In this document: one piece after another, positions 47,279 to 60,774 of the stretch | Layout: each line of letters starts with the position of its first letter | How positions within the stretch are numbered: position 1 is the first letter of the stretch | Assembly: GCA_024663395.1 (NCBI GenBank) | Contig: JANFAH010000004.1 | Coordinates: forward strand, 1,674,001 to 1,738,000 | From: Pisolithus tinctorius | Lineage: Eukaryota > Basidiomycota > Agaricomycetes > Boletales > Pisolithaceae | Direction: 5' to 3' | Length of the DNA stretch: 64,000 bases | Notes under the pieces: generated by a model | Databases searched by the model: none | Seen by the model: the letters and a program-made list of their open reading frames with translations, nothing else | What the model was told of the DNA's origin: nothing | Program-made: the position numbers and the translations under genes

Positions 47279-48751
47279 ATGTGCTACCCCGTAGAGCTCA
47301 CCAATGTCCCCTGTCCAATGTGCAAGGTCTTCAAGCCAACCGGCGCAAGGTACCTTTCACCTCCCTCCCATATTTTTCACCCTCAAGTTAGTCCCTTTCA
47401 TCTCAAGGTGTCCTCACATCAAAGACATCTGCTCGAATAGGGCCCTTCACCCCCGCCATGACGTAGTCCATCTGAGGAATGCAGAGGGTGTGTCCTTTTC
47501 TCTGACCAGGCTTTTTGATCACCGTTCTGATCCCTCCTGCCAATAGTCAAGTCTTTCAATGGCTGTGGCTACTGCAAGGTCCCCTCGTCTCCAATCTTAT
47601 ATCTGCCATTTCTGCTCACTCTTCGATCATAGTGGGCTCGTTCCAACCCTCCTGCCAAGCTTTCTGGTCACTACAACCCTGGTTGGCCTGGTTGTTGTCG
47701 ACCCCCCACTTCCAGCGAACAGCGCCTCATACAGGCTGCTGATTGGCCAACTGTCAGCATCGTTCATAATATACCCATGCCTCCCGAGATCAAATCTATT
47801 CTGGAAAATCTGGCATCGAGAGGTAGTCCGTTACCCGGTATGACATCTTCTGGCCGTAGCCAAGGTCCCCAAGCTATCGTGCCTTCTTTGGATCGTCGGA
47901 ACAGCGGAAATAGTCCGACGATCCGGGCCAGCCCGTCGCCCGCGAAAACGCAGCCTGTCTCGATTCCCGCCAGGGGGACACGTCCTGGTGGAAGTCCCAT
48001 CCAACAGAATTCCTCCCTCGCTGGCACTACACCCCGTGCAGCAGGCCCTTTGTCATCAAGCACCAACATTCATCTTGATCATTCTTCAATTTCTCGTCGC
48101 CAAACTTACACTGAAGGGTCAGCAGATAAGTCGCGGGCTCCTTCGGTCCGGAGGGCCACGGATGCAGATGGGACCTTGTCTAGGCGCTCTGCTAGTGTCC
48201 GCCCATCCTTGTCAGCAGTCGCACCATCCTTTAACTCGTCGAAGAGTTTCGGTGATTATTCCCCCCAACACCATCCATTGCCATATCCGCCAGTGCCACA
48301 CCCGTCACCTGTAGAGTCAAATACTCTGTCCTCACAAGAGGCCCCTTCTGATCGCACCCTATTTTCGAGAAGACCGGCCCTGGAAAGCGTGATGGCTGCA
48401 CTAGACATTGGCAATTCTTCAGAAAGTAGCAGCGATAGTGGTAGTTCGCGAGGCTCGGGATCAGATGCGACCGTCATCTCTGATGGAGCATTTACGGACT
48501 ACCTGTCGGACGAGTCCGAAGCAGAACTTCAGAGACAAGCGGAGGCCAAGGCCGCCCTGGTCGCCCAGAATCAAGCAGAGGAACAAGAGTTCAAAGCTGC
48601 GAGGCAACAACTTGTAGGAGTTGGCCTGCGACCACCGAAGTCATGGAATGATACTAACGACAATTTGCTTCGCACTTCTTCTCATACGCATTATTCTGCC
48701 TATGGCTCCGCCCCTTACGCGCCTACCCCTGTTGCACATCATGCGCGTTGA
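47279..48751 (+). CDS. Conserved basidiomycete Cys-motif protein with Ser-rich tail
   Basis: No named family, but a distinctive N-terminal module. The ATG at 47279 gives MCYPVELTNVPCPMCKVFKP, then after introns PHIKDICSNRALHPRHDVVH, LRNAEG, VKSFNGCGYCKWARSNPPAK and NPGWPGCCRPPTSSEQRLIQ. Cys pairs CX2C (CPMC), CX2C (CGYC) and CC plus His residues could bind zinc. The long last exon (from about 47777) is Ser/Pro-rich and disordered, contains an acidic Ser tract (SSESSSDSGSSRGSGSD) at about 48420-48470 and an Ala/Glu/Gln coiled-coil-like segment (ELQRQAEAKAALVAQNQAEE), and ends at 48751. I recall the N-terminal block only from basidiomycete hypothetical proteins. Function unknown. Confidence 0.75.
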
Positions 48752-48983
48752 TGGTGTTACAGTTTGCTGTCGTGGACTGCTCTATGAGGTGTTTCCTCTG
48801 TGTTTATACATATAACAGCTATGGGTCTCTCGTATATACGATGTATGAATATTGGGTGTAGAGATTGTAGACTTGCTAGTGTGTCATTCGGCGTCCCCTG
48901 TCTTGACCAAGTATGGCAATGACGCTGGTACTGGCTGTACTGGCGTTGGTCACCACGCCTCTGCCCGCAACTTCAAGCTCTCC

Positions 48984-50525
48984 ATGAACCTAGCCCGGCA
49001 TTCCATCACACAGACAAATCCGGTCCAGATATTTAACACTCAGTTCGACGCAGATTGTCAGATATTCACGACAGTGACCCCAGTCGGCTTCGCAGTTTAT
49101 CAGGCATGGCCGTTGAAACTACTTCGCAAGAGAGGTACGTTGCGGCGTTTGTCGTGTGGTTAATTCGATTCAAAACGGTTTACAGAGTTCAGCGGAGGTA
49201 CTCTGGCCGCAGCCGTGCCATGTCACACGTCATCGTTGCTCTTCCTCCTTGGTGGAGGGCGTAGCCCCTTGTATCCGCCGAATAAGGTCATTTTGTGGGA
49301 CGACAGTGCTGGGGCTGAGGTTGCCGAGCTTGAGTTCAGGGAGAAAGTTGGAGGCCTTGCGTGCAGAAGAGGGTGGCTGGCTGTGGCTTTGCGTAGAAGA
49401 GTCATCGTTTTCGAAGTGCACGAGACTGTGGTCAGGAGGGGAGAGTATGACACCTGCGATAATCCTCGAGGTGCGCTGCTACACTCATACTCATCCTTGT
49501 TCGCAAGCCATTCAAGGAACGGTTGAAGGCGTCCTTGCCATTGCTACGGGGTCCTACACCACATTATTGGCTATTCCAGGCCGGCAGATGGGACATGTAC
49601 AGTTAATCCAGTTGCCACCGTGCAGACCTCCTGAACCGCTTGGCCCGCCACTACCTGTTCGTCTCGCTAAACCCCCAACATCTACGGTCAGACACCCTGT
49701 TTCGATTATTGCTGCACACGAATCACCCCTAACAACACTCTCCGTCACTTCCTCTGGTCGACTAGTCGCAACGACGTCATTGAGAGGGACACTGGTAAGA
49801 ATATGGGAGACTTCGAACGGCAAGCTTATGAAAGAATTTCGGAGAGGGTCAGACAAAGCGGAAATTTACGGAGTCGCATTTCGTCCGGATGAGAAGGAGG
49901 TTGCTGTGTGGAGTGATAAAGGAACCATCCATGTTTTCTCTCTGGCACCAGCAGGTGGATCGTAAGTTGTTTCGCCCAGCATCCTCCAGTGCGCGACCCG
50001 CAGATTTTTAATTTAGACGACAGAAACCGGCAGTCTTCCCTGTCACCTCTAGCCCCTTTCCTTCCGTTGCCCAAGTATTTCGATTCACAGTGGTCGTATG
50101 CGCAATACCGCATTCCAGCACAAGCTGCTCATATATCTCTGTCGTCCACTTCATCTGTTCGCTCGCCTGCCACGGACCTTGCAGCGGATGAAAAATGCGT
50201 TGTGGGATGGATCAAAATACCTTCAGAAATAGAAGAGCCACTGCAGGAGTACCAGCTGATCACTCTGACCTACAGCGGAGGGTGGTATCGTCTTTCTCTT
50301 CCTCTAAAGGGTCCGCTGGCCGATCATTCTGACCTCAGTGGCACTTTGCAAGACCCGTCTCATAGGGCCTCTCCAGTCCCTCGTCAACGGACGTTCAGTG
50401 TTTCATCCATCAGTTCGGCACCGGAGAAAGGTAAAGGGAAAGAACGGGAGAAAGAACGAAGGGATGGTCATGATCTGATACTTGAGGAGTACCGCAAGTA
50501 TGGTCGGTGGGATGGCTGGGGATGA
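48984..50525 (+). CDS. HSV2: PROPPIN beta-propeller protein, Hsv2/WIPI3-4-like
   Basis: Phosphoinositide-binding seven-bladed propeller of the Atg18 family, used in autophagy and micronucleophagy. The start MNLARHSITQTNPVQIFNTQ leads to FDADCQIFTTVTPVGFAVYQ. Further blocks are NKVILWDDSAGAEVAELEFR, KVGGLACRRGWLAVALRRRV, VFEVHETVV, and after an intron GVLAIATGSYTTLLAIPGRQ. The diagnostic part is SGRLVATTSLRGTLVRIWET followed by KLMKEFRRGSDKAEIYGVAF, with the FRRG motif that binds PI3P and PI(3,5)P2. Then EVAVWSDKGTIHVFSLAPAG and a C-terminal blade with a disordered Ser/Pro and Lys/Glu-rich tail. The stop is at 50523-50525. Shortness and lack of a long internal loop favour Hsv2/WDR45B over Atg18. 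The initiator choice is moderately sure. Confidence 0.88.
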
Positions 50526-50666
50526 GGTCGCTGTCTTCACCGCATACATATATCCTTGTACTCTATAATACTACTGTTCCCAATTTATGTCCTCCTGCTT
50601 GAGGATTATGTAATCAACTTGACGAGAATTCTATTATTGATCTTACCCCCACTAGTGTAAAGCGGC

Positions 50667-52401
<1,735 letters not shown>

Positions 52402-53295
52402 ATATGTCGAACTAGAGCTTCTGAAACGAAGCTATACTCATCCAGTAGAGCAAAAACGAAGGTGGACTTTCCAGAGAAAGACATAAGACGTTTCCCCTGT
52501 TATCGTATTACACCGATCGGAAAGGTGCTCCAGTAAAAGAAAAGAAAGTGGCCACTGAACGAAGAAGGGCGAAAGACACTCACAGACCTCAGGCAACTAC
52601 AAGACTCGCCCCAAACGTAACCCGCACGACGGGGCGGCACTCACTAATACTAGGGTATTGACTAGTGCGTGCGGTCACTGCAATACAACAGGCGGTCCCG
52701 AAACGAGAGTGATACAGCGGTAAAAATCAGGCCGGACAGAGTACATATAAAACTGTACCATGACGGAGGGTGCTCAGACGGTGGATTAGGCCTTAGGGAC
52801 ATATAAATGGTGAGGCACAATCCATACAGGCCCAAAGTTATAAACAAGGATGGACAAAATGAGATATACTCATGGCAAAGGTAGGAGCCGATACAGGAGG
52901 TTTGACGAGGATGTGCTCGTGCATGCAAAACATTCACCCGAGGACTAGGCACGGAAAGCGAAGCTGCGTGGGCTGTGTACCTCCGGGGAGAGAGGGAAGC
53001 ATCTGCAAAACTACCCGAGGGTATGAGCAGCGTATGGATGCCTCCGTTTGGAAGTGACTTGTCGTAAGGCTCCTTTCGCGCTCAGAAAAACACTTACTGG
53101 CCAATGAGAGGGCTTGCTGAAGTACGAAAGAGTTGTCAACAGCCGCGTCGCGTAGCTGCTTCCCAGATGAGGGAAACGGTGCCAAGTAAATAATAATCTA
53201 GCAAAATCAAAGTCACTAGCGAGAATACGCCGCGCTCACCTGGTCACGTGTCTCCTGTCCGCCTCTCGTCCCTCCTTGCTGACAAGTTCAGCGCC
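52402..53295. other. Unassigned region, possible minus-strand exons
   Basis: About 894 bp. The minus strand holds coding-like pieces: FTWHRFPHLGSSYATRLLTT (about 53100-53190), and an open frame 52952-52662 with two hydrophobic stretches (FCPSLFITLGLYGLCLTIYM and FICTLSGLIFTAVSLSF). They could be exons of a small membrane protein but I could not join them with confidence or name a family. Confidence 0.35.
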
Positions 53296-54073
53296 ATGCT
53301 CGCTGCGAGAAGTGTACTTCGCATTTTGTACTGGGCTCCGTTTGCTGTTGGGTTTACTCAATATTTTTACACAGTAAAAACGATCAGAGGAAGAAGCATG
53401 CAGGTCCGTGCATTGATACTTCTTTGGAACTTGTCACCCCGACCGAAGTCCCGTCAGCCAGCCTACTCTTAATCCTGACACGTCTGCATGGAATGATGTT
53501 ATTATATTCGATCGCTTCTCTGTTAATTCAGGGAAACCTATATTAAGAGGGGACATTGTCTCCCTGAGGCATGCAACTTCCTTCCTGACTGCCCGCAGAT
53601 CTGACTGATACTCTTTTCAAGAGATCCCATTCGCTACAAAAGGACCATTGTCAAGCGAGTGGTTGCTGTCTCTGGAGATGTTGTCAAGACCTTGCCACCT
53701 TATCTACAGCCTGAAGTCCTCGTTCCAGAAGGGCATATATGGGTAGAAGGTAAGGTGTTTCTCTCACTGCTGCTACTTGGCGGTGTGACAGTCTCCTCCA
53801 GGAGATGAACCCTTCCACAGTTTAGACAGCAACAGTTTTGGCCCAGTAAGTACCAAGTTTAAAAAATAATATCGGAAGAGTATAATCCTTGAGCAGATAC
53901 CCTTGGCACTGGTTGATGCGAAGTTGCGTTATATTGTCTGGCCGCTCCATCGGTTAGGTTCTTTGAGACGACCTGAAATCATCGCGCGGGAGCAGCAGCA
54001 ACAGTCAAGAGTGACCAAAGTGCCATCCACTTCATGCCATAACTCCGGAGTTACACAATCTTCGGACTCGTAG
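53296..54073 (+). CDS. IMP2: Mitochondrial inner membrane protease subunit 2-like
   Basis: S26 signal peptidase of the mitochondrial inner membrane, which matures intermembrane-space proteins. The ATG at 53296 gives MLAARSVLRILYWAPFAVGF, one membrane anchor with a basic start. The catalytic Ser block is TIRGRSMQ spliced to PTLNPD. Next come WNDVIIFDRFSVNSGKPILR, GDIVSLR and after an intron DPIRYKRTIVKRVVAVSGD, holding the catalytic Lys. The protein continues EVLVPEGHIWVEGDEPFHSL, DSNSFGPIPLALVDAKLRYI and VWPLHRLGSL, matching Imp2/IMMP2L, and ends with a Gln/Ser-rich tail at the stop 54071-54073. About five introns. Confidence 0.9.
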
Positions 54074-54729
54074 TTATCTCAATACGAACTGTTCTGTTCC
54101 GATCAAACATGTGCCAAGACGCTGTGCTAGAGCCAACCCATCCCGCGAATGGCACACAGAGTATAGGTATCTGGTATCCAACATCTGGTCAGCTTCTTGT
54201 GTTCTAGTGAGTATTAGTTTTTCCTTCGACGCTGCCTTGGCCATGCATGACGGATGCCTGATACTAACTCGAATCACGGCAAAGTACGTTAACGAAGCCC
54301 AAAACTACTGTAATGCAGACAGTTGTAGGTGTTAGGCTTCGGAGGAACGACAGGGACCCCATTTGCTGTGAATTTGCTGCGGTCTAGATAGTCGACCTCA
54401 TAAGACTACCATCAGTTCAACTCTTCTGTGTTACTTATTGTCTCAGGTTTTCCGCTGTCAGGTTGTAATATGCATTATCACTGCCGAATATCTTTTGCAA
54501 ATACTTCCGGAGTCCTCGAAACCTCGCAATTTCTGGGTACTTAGTGTTCAGTAAGGTACATGTTATAAGAGTTGTATTGGTCACTACAAGATCTGTTTAT
54601 TGATGTGCGAAGTTCACGCAACGCATTTGAACGCATCCAAAGATTAGCCAACTGAAGCACTGCTCCTGTTGCTCATCTCGTCGGACACTTCTTCGCCAAG
54701 TATTCTGCTCAAGCCACTCGATTACAACC
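54074..54729. other. Intergenic, IMP2 3' flank and helicase promoter
   Basis: About 656 bp, AT-richer than the genes. No coding feature that I can support; a minus-strand frame at 54597-54854 overlaps the first helicase exon and is a shadow. Confidence 0.4.
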
Positions 54730-57700
54730 ATGTTAAATTTCGCAGACCATATCGATTCCCTCACCTCGTCTTCCAGAGAAGCCGGCGGCGATGAAGTCAA
54801 AACATCGCTGTTGGACGAGTGGACCAGGTAGTGTTGCAGCGTACAGTCATCCATTATTCTACTGCTAATAGTCTCGCGAAGTTACCGAGTTGACAGCCGC
54901 GATGGTGGGTTGTGTGTCTATTAGAACGGTCGATTCCCATTGGTATTGTGAATTGATGCACAGTTTACCCGCTGGAACAAGCTCCTATCGGCAAATTGTG
55001 GGATTCTGTTTTAGATGTGTTTGGTTTTCAGGTCATCCACCCTACGGCAAGAAGTGTACTCAGGTGCGCCAATACTCTGTCCATAGCAAGTGAAACCAAG
55101 GTTAAGTAGCCCTTAATAGTAATCTCAGTTCTGATCGTATCTCGAAACTCTATGATCTACTTGCTAGCTCGCATACGAACGACGAGATATCGAGGGAAGT
55201 GTCTGAACTTTGTGGCCTTGATGATACAGGTTTAGGACGGGAGCTGGTGCAATCGCGCGCCGTGGTATTACAGCAAGTCAGTTCGCTAACGCAGCCGCAA
55301 TGTGTTATACTCAATTTGCTAGCTCGCTGGTCTGCGCTTTCAAGTCAGCACAGGTGTTAGCAGTGCTTCAGGGCGATCTTCCGGTAATATATACCACTCG
55401 GCCGATACTCATTGTTTTAACGGTGCAACAGGCTGTGGTGAAGTTAGCTTTGATCCAGAAGATGCGCGTCTTAGGCTCGAGGAGACACTAAGAGCGAATG
55501 CTGCCCGTCCATTATTCACTAAAAATGCCGTGGGCGATCACATTTCCGTTGTTTTGGTAGTCCCTGAATGTCAGCAGACAGATACTCCGGAAGTTTTGCC
55601 TCACGTCTATACATCTATGGCCAACATTAGTGGTGGAGGTGTCTTGTCGCAGTTTGGAACTAAATATTCGTTGCCAATGGGGACCGCCCGACATGATTAC
55701 AAGGCAAGGATTCAGATCGGGATGTTTCACCTTAATTGACTTTTCTCATGCAGGATTACTTGGAAGTTATCATTCCGCCCGCGAAAGCAGTCTTCAAGCG
55801 ACCCTCAGAACGGCTGATAGCTGTGTCTGAATTGGACAACTTAATCAAAGGATCTTTTGCGGTGCGTTCTTCCGTGCTACACCGATAGCGTCTTGAAGAT
55901 TTTCTCAGGGGTATACGCATCTTAATAGAATCCAGTCTATCGTTTATCCCACCGCCTATGGATCCAACGAGAACATACTTATTTGCGGTGAGTCTTCTTT
56001 TGTGCTTCTTTTTACTAATTCTCTTTAATAATATGCATTATTTTGACTGTTGTAGCCCCCACTGGTGCTGTGAGTTTCCCGGTCATCGTATGGAATAATG
56101 CTAAACTCTGAATAGGGGAAAACTGATGTAGCAATGCTGACGATTTTGAGGGTCCTAGATCAACACAGAAGGCCCGGCGCACGGGAATTGCCCACAACTC
56201 CAACTATCGACCGCGACAGCTTCAAGATTGTCTACGTGTAGGTGGTGTATACGAACAGCTCTTCGACTGTTCATCGAGATTTCGTAGAGCACCTATGAAA
56301 GCTCTGGCTTCAGAAATCACGCAAAAGCTAAGGAGACGTTTGAAATGGCTTTTGATTCAAGTCAGAGAATTGACTGGTGCGCTTTCAAGTCAAGCAATGC
56401 GAACTTCCCCGCTTACTGCTGATTCAGGTGACATGCAACTTACCAAATCTGAAATCGCGGAGACGCAAATAATCGTGACAACTCCAGAAAAGTGGGACGT
56501 AGTTACCCGAAAACCAGCAGGAGAAGGAGAGTTAGGATCTGTGAGTATATCCTATTTTGTCGACTAGAGTCATGGAAACATGTTGCAATGCAGAGACTCA
56601 AACTTCTTATCATCGATGAAGTCCATCTACTGAACGAAGATCGCGGTGCGGTCATCGAGACTATAGTCGCTCGAACTTTACGACAGGTATTAACCTGATT
56701 TTTTTTTCCGTCTGACCGCCTCATTTCTCCAAGGCAGAGGCCAGCCAGTCTGTCATCCGCATCGTGGGTTTAAGTGCGACGCTTCCCAATTACATTGATG
56801 TGGCGGACTTCTTAAGGTTTGCATTGATTAGTTTATTTCTCTTGAACTAACGCGCCTTCCTTCTAGTGTCTCACGTTACACAGGCCTGTTCTATTTTGAC
56901 TCGTCTTTCCGACCGATACCCTTAGAGCAACATTTCATTGGTATCAGGGGTAAAGCCGGGAGTATGCAGGCCAAAAGAAACCTGGATCAAGTCACGTTCG
57001 AAAAGGTATCCGAGTTGGTTAGGCAGGGTCACCAGGTTATGGTCTTCGTGCATGCCCGAAAGGAAACAGTCAATGCTGCATTCGCGCTCAAGGACGCTGC
57101 AGCAGCGGAGGGGTCACTTTTGGATTATAGTTGCGAAGATAATCCACAGTGGAACTTCTACCGCAAGAGCATAGGGGAATCTCGCAACAAAGAGATGAAG
57201 CAGCTTTTTGATTATGGTTTTGGTATCCATCATGCTGGCATGCTGCGGTCAGACCGAAATTTGATCGAAAGATTGTTCAAAGAGAGGGCTATAAAGGTAC
57301 TACATTTCGGAGTCGAGGGCTAAATCTGACCTTGCCACCTAGGTGCTATGTTGCACTGCCACTCTCGCATGGGGAGTCAACCTTCCTGCTCATGCAGGTC
57401 CGTGATAAAGAAACATCGCTCGTTCTCACTGACAAGCCTTTCAGTAATTATCAAGGGGACAGAAGTCTATGATAGTGCAAAGGGCAAGTTCGTAGATCTA
57501 TCTGTCCTAGATGTTCTACAAGTTTTTGGTCGTGCTGGCCGGCCCGGGTTAGAAACAAGTGGAGAAGGGTACATTTGCACTTCAGAAGAGAAACTCCCAC
57601 ACTACTTAGACGCTGTCACATCGCAAGTAAGTTGTTTTCAGCATGAAGTGGTCATGTATTAAAGTATTATGCAGACACCGATTGAATCAAAGTTGGTTTG

Positions 57701-60641
57701 GTTCTTTCTTGCTGAAACTACGATACTTAATTTTGCAGATTCGAGTCAGGAATGAAGGATGCATTAAATGCCGAAATAGCCCTTGGAACGGTCTCCAGCG
57801 TTAGCGATGGTGTTCGTTGGCTGGGCTATACATACCTCTTCGTGCGAATGAAAAAGAATCCTTTCCAGTACGGTGCGTGAATCGTGAGCCCTGTTTCGAA
57901 TTGACTTATATGAGGTGTAGGTTTGTCACGAGAAACAGTCGCCAACAATCCCGTACTCGTCGAAACGCGGCGACAGGCTATCAAACAGGCAGCCAATCAA
58001 TTGGCGAAACTAAAAATGATTGACTTTGATGCTGATGCCGAGACATTCACTACAAAAGGTATAGGACAAATCGCGGCAAAGTACTACGTCCGTCATCAGT
58101 CCATAGAGATATGGGACACATTCTTCAAAACCGGCATGTCCGAGGCAGATGTACTCCGCATGTTGAGTATGAGTACCGAGGTATATCTGTATGGCATGAC
58201 GAGGGACCGGAAACTGATCGAGGCGCGTAGTTTAATCAAATCCAGGTTAGGGAGTCGGAGGTCAAGGAACTGGAGCACTTGATGGGACTCGTGCCTTGCG
58301 AGGTTTACGTGCGTGATCTATCTTCTGCTGGCAGTTATTTGCTTAATCGATGTCTGCAGGGAGGAACGGATACGAATCACGGGAAAGTCAATATTTTATT
58401 GCAGGCCCACATATCCAGGTTGCCTATACAAGATTTTGCTTTAATATCCGACAGTGCATATGTTGCGCAAAATGGTGGTCGGATCATACGGGCACTCCTG
58501 GAGATGGCTATCGGCCGCAAGTGGGCAAACACAACCGTTGTTCTCGCGGCGATGAGTAAAGCAGTGGAGAAGCGCATGTGGCCTTTCGACGAACCAATGA
58601 GACAGTTTCCGCTTAAGGACAATATTATCTACGGCCTCACGAATCTTCACACGGAGTATCATCCAAAGGATCTCGCCTCTATGACTGCAGCCGAACTAGG
58701 AGAACTGATTAGACTAAACGAGGGTCAGGGACTCGCCCTTCTGAAGGCGGCGAAACAGTTTCCATTCCCGGAATTATCTGCTTCCCTCCGTCCACTGGGG
58801 CCTGAAATATTGAAGATAGCGGTTTCTGTGACAAGAACTTTCACGTGGAACTTCCGAATTCATGATTCTGCGGAACCATTTTGGTTATGGGTTGAAGACG
58901 GACGGGGGAATACAATACTTCAGATCAAGCGCATCGTATTACGCGAGTCGCCGGAGGTCTTGGATGTTAACTTCATTATCTCCCTAGTCGGCCAGAGTTT
59001 ACCTTCCATGACAGTTCGCCTTGTCTCCGACCGGTGGTTTGGCGCCGACAACGAGCATTCGGTATCGCTAGATGATTTGGTCATGCCGGCAATTTCTCAT
59101 GCACACACACGGCGGCAAGACGTTGGCTTTCTGCCCATATCCTCTCTCCGCCTTCCTGCCATAGAACAGCTGTACTCTCCATTTCAGTACAGCTCCCTGA
59201 ATGCCATCCAGACCCAAGCATTTTGGAGCGTTATCAACACCTCAGCTAATGTTCTTCTTGCTGCACCAGTCTGTTCCGGGAAGTCATCCCTGGCATACAT
59301 GGCAATATGGTAGGCTCAACTGTGAGTTTTGCGTGCGAGTGCTAGCAACTTCGTAGGTCAACTTTGCTCAAATCGCAGACCGTCGCTTGGGCGCTTGTCG
59401 TTACCCCTAGTAAAGCAATCGCAAGAAGTACACTCTCAGAATTGAGTTCCGGCGCAGCCATTTGTGGCATCAACGTGGAATATAACAATGAAAAGACAGT
59501 CTTTAACTCTCCGAGGAGCAAGGTGATTCGGGTGGTCACTGCTGCAGTTCTTCTGCACGCTTTACGCATTACGCATGCCAAAAGTGCCAGAGCAACACAT
59601 CCCAATCTCGTTCTGTGCGAAAATTTGGAACAGCTTGATGACACTTACGAACTTGCGGTGTCGTTGCTACGACACGCAACCCAGCACTTACCTACCCGGT
59701 ACATAGGAATATCACGTTCGCTTAATGACCCCACGGATCTCGCGTCATGGTTGGGCGTCGAGTCCAGGGAGCTGTACAGCTTTCTTCCCAGGGACCGTGA
59801 ACAATCGTTGAGCTGTTCGGTCCAGACGTACTCGATGCCCATATCTGAGGCGCTGTTCAAGGCATTGGCAAAGCCTGCTTATGCAGCCATGGGGCTCGGT
59901 TCCTTCACCGAGTCTGCCATTGTTGCCATTCCCTCACGAGCACACTGTACAACAATTGCCCAGGAGCTCATTACACAGCACAACCTCAACTCGGTGACCG
60001 AGACGGGGTTTCTTGCCAAGACCGCATCTGCGATAGATGTAGAAGAACGTCTGGGCCATTCAGAGGATCATATCGCGGCAAACTTCGCTTCGCGCGGCGT
60101 CGGCATCTTTCACAGGGGAATATCCGACACGACACGGGAGCGTATCCTTGAACTGTTCGCTGAGGGCGTCATTCGCGTACTCGTCGTCACGCGTGAGGCG
60201 TGCTGGAGGCTACCCGCCAGGGCGGGCGCAGTCGTTGTCGTGGGTACCCAATATATTTGCGTGAACCCTTCTACTTCCGAGCGCCAGCTCAGAGATTATA
60301 CGCTGCTGGAGCTGATGGAGATGCAAAGCTGGGCCGTTCAGCAGTCTTCGCCGGGACACTTTACTCTGTTCTGCCCTGCTGAAGACGGAGAGATGTTCAG
60401 CAGGTTCTTGAACGACGACGGATTGCCATTGGAGTCCAAATTGCTAGAGACGGACCTCCTTAGCACGTGGTATACGGAGAGCATGGAAGGAGGAACGCTC
60501 CGTAACAAGGAAGATGCTATCCAGGCGTTATCGTTTACATTCATGGCGAGGCGACTTGTCAGCAACCCTACTTACTACGACGTGGAAGATAGCACGCGGG
60601 ACGAGGTTTTGTCTAGCATCAGTCAGAGACTTGGTAACTAA
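54730..60641 (+). CDS. Slh1/ASCC3-like double-cassette Ski2 helicase, shortened at C-terminus
   Basis: Ski2-like RNA helicase of the Brr2/Slh1/ASCC3 group; Slh1 acts in ribosome quality control. The ATG at 54730 gives [20 protein letters not shown], and later [20 protein letters not shown]. Cassette one is complete: [25 protein letters not shown] joined to GKTDVAML (motif I), [32 protein letters not shown] (motif II DEVH), [18 protein letters not shown] (motif III), [20 protein letters not shown] and [12 protein letters not shown] (motif VI). A Sec63 domain follows (about 57900-59000). Cassette two keeps [15 protein letters not shown] but has [12 protein letters not shown] in place of DExH and [15 protein letters not shown] in place of GRAGRP. 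The frame stops at 60639-60641 shortly after [14 protein letters not shown], so the second Sec63 domain is absent. The exon 1 to exon 2 join near 54840-54880 is unclear. An Slh1 paralogue is my best call. Confidence 0.82.
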
Positions 60642-60774
60642 CAGTCTAAAAAGTCATTGTACACTACCATCTTCTGGACGGCCTACGCAGAAGCTCCCGA
60701 CGGAACACTCTAATGTCAAATAATGCATGGACGGAAGAAAATTTGCAGAGGGCAGTAGCCCGAGCAGGATATTT

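Noticed and set aside
52934..53185. Minus-strand frame beginning APFPSSGKQLRD as a gene start
   Set aside because: The first codon is TTG, not ATG, and the region reads better as an internal exon in another frame.
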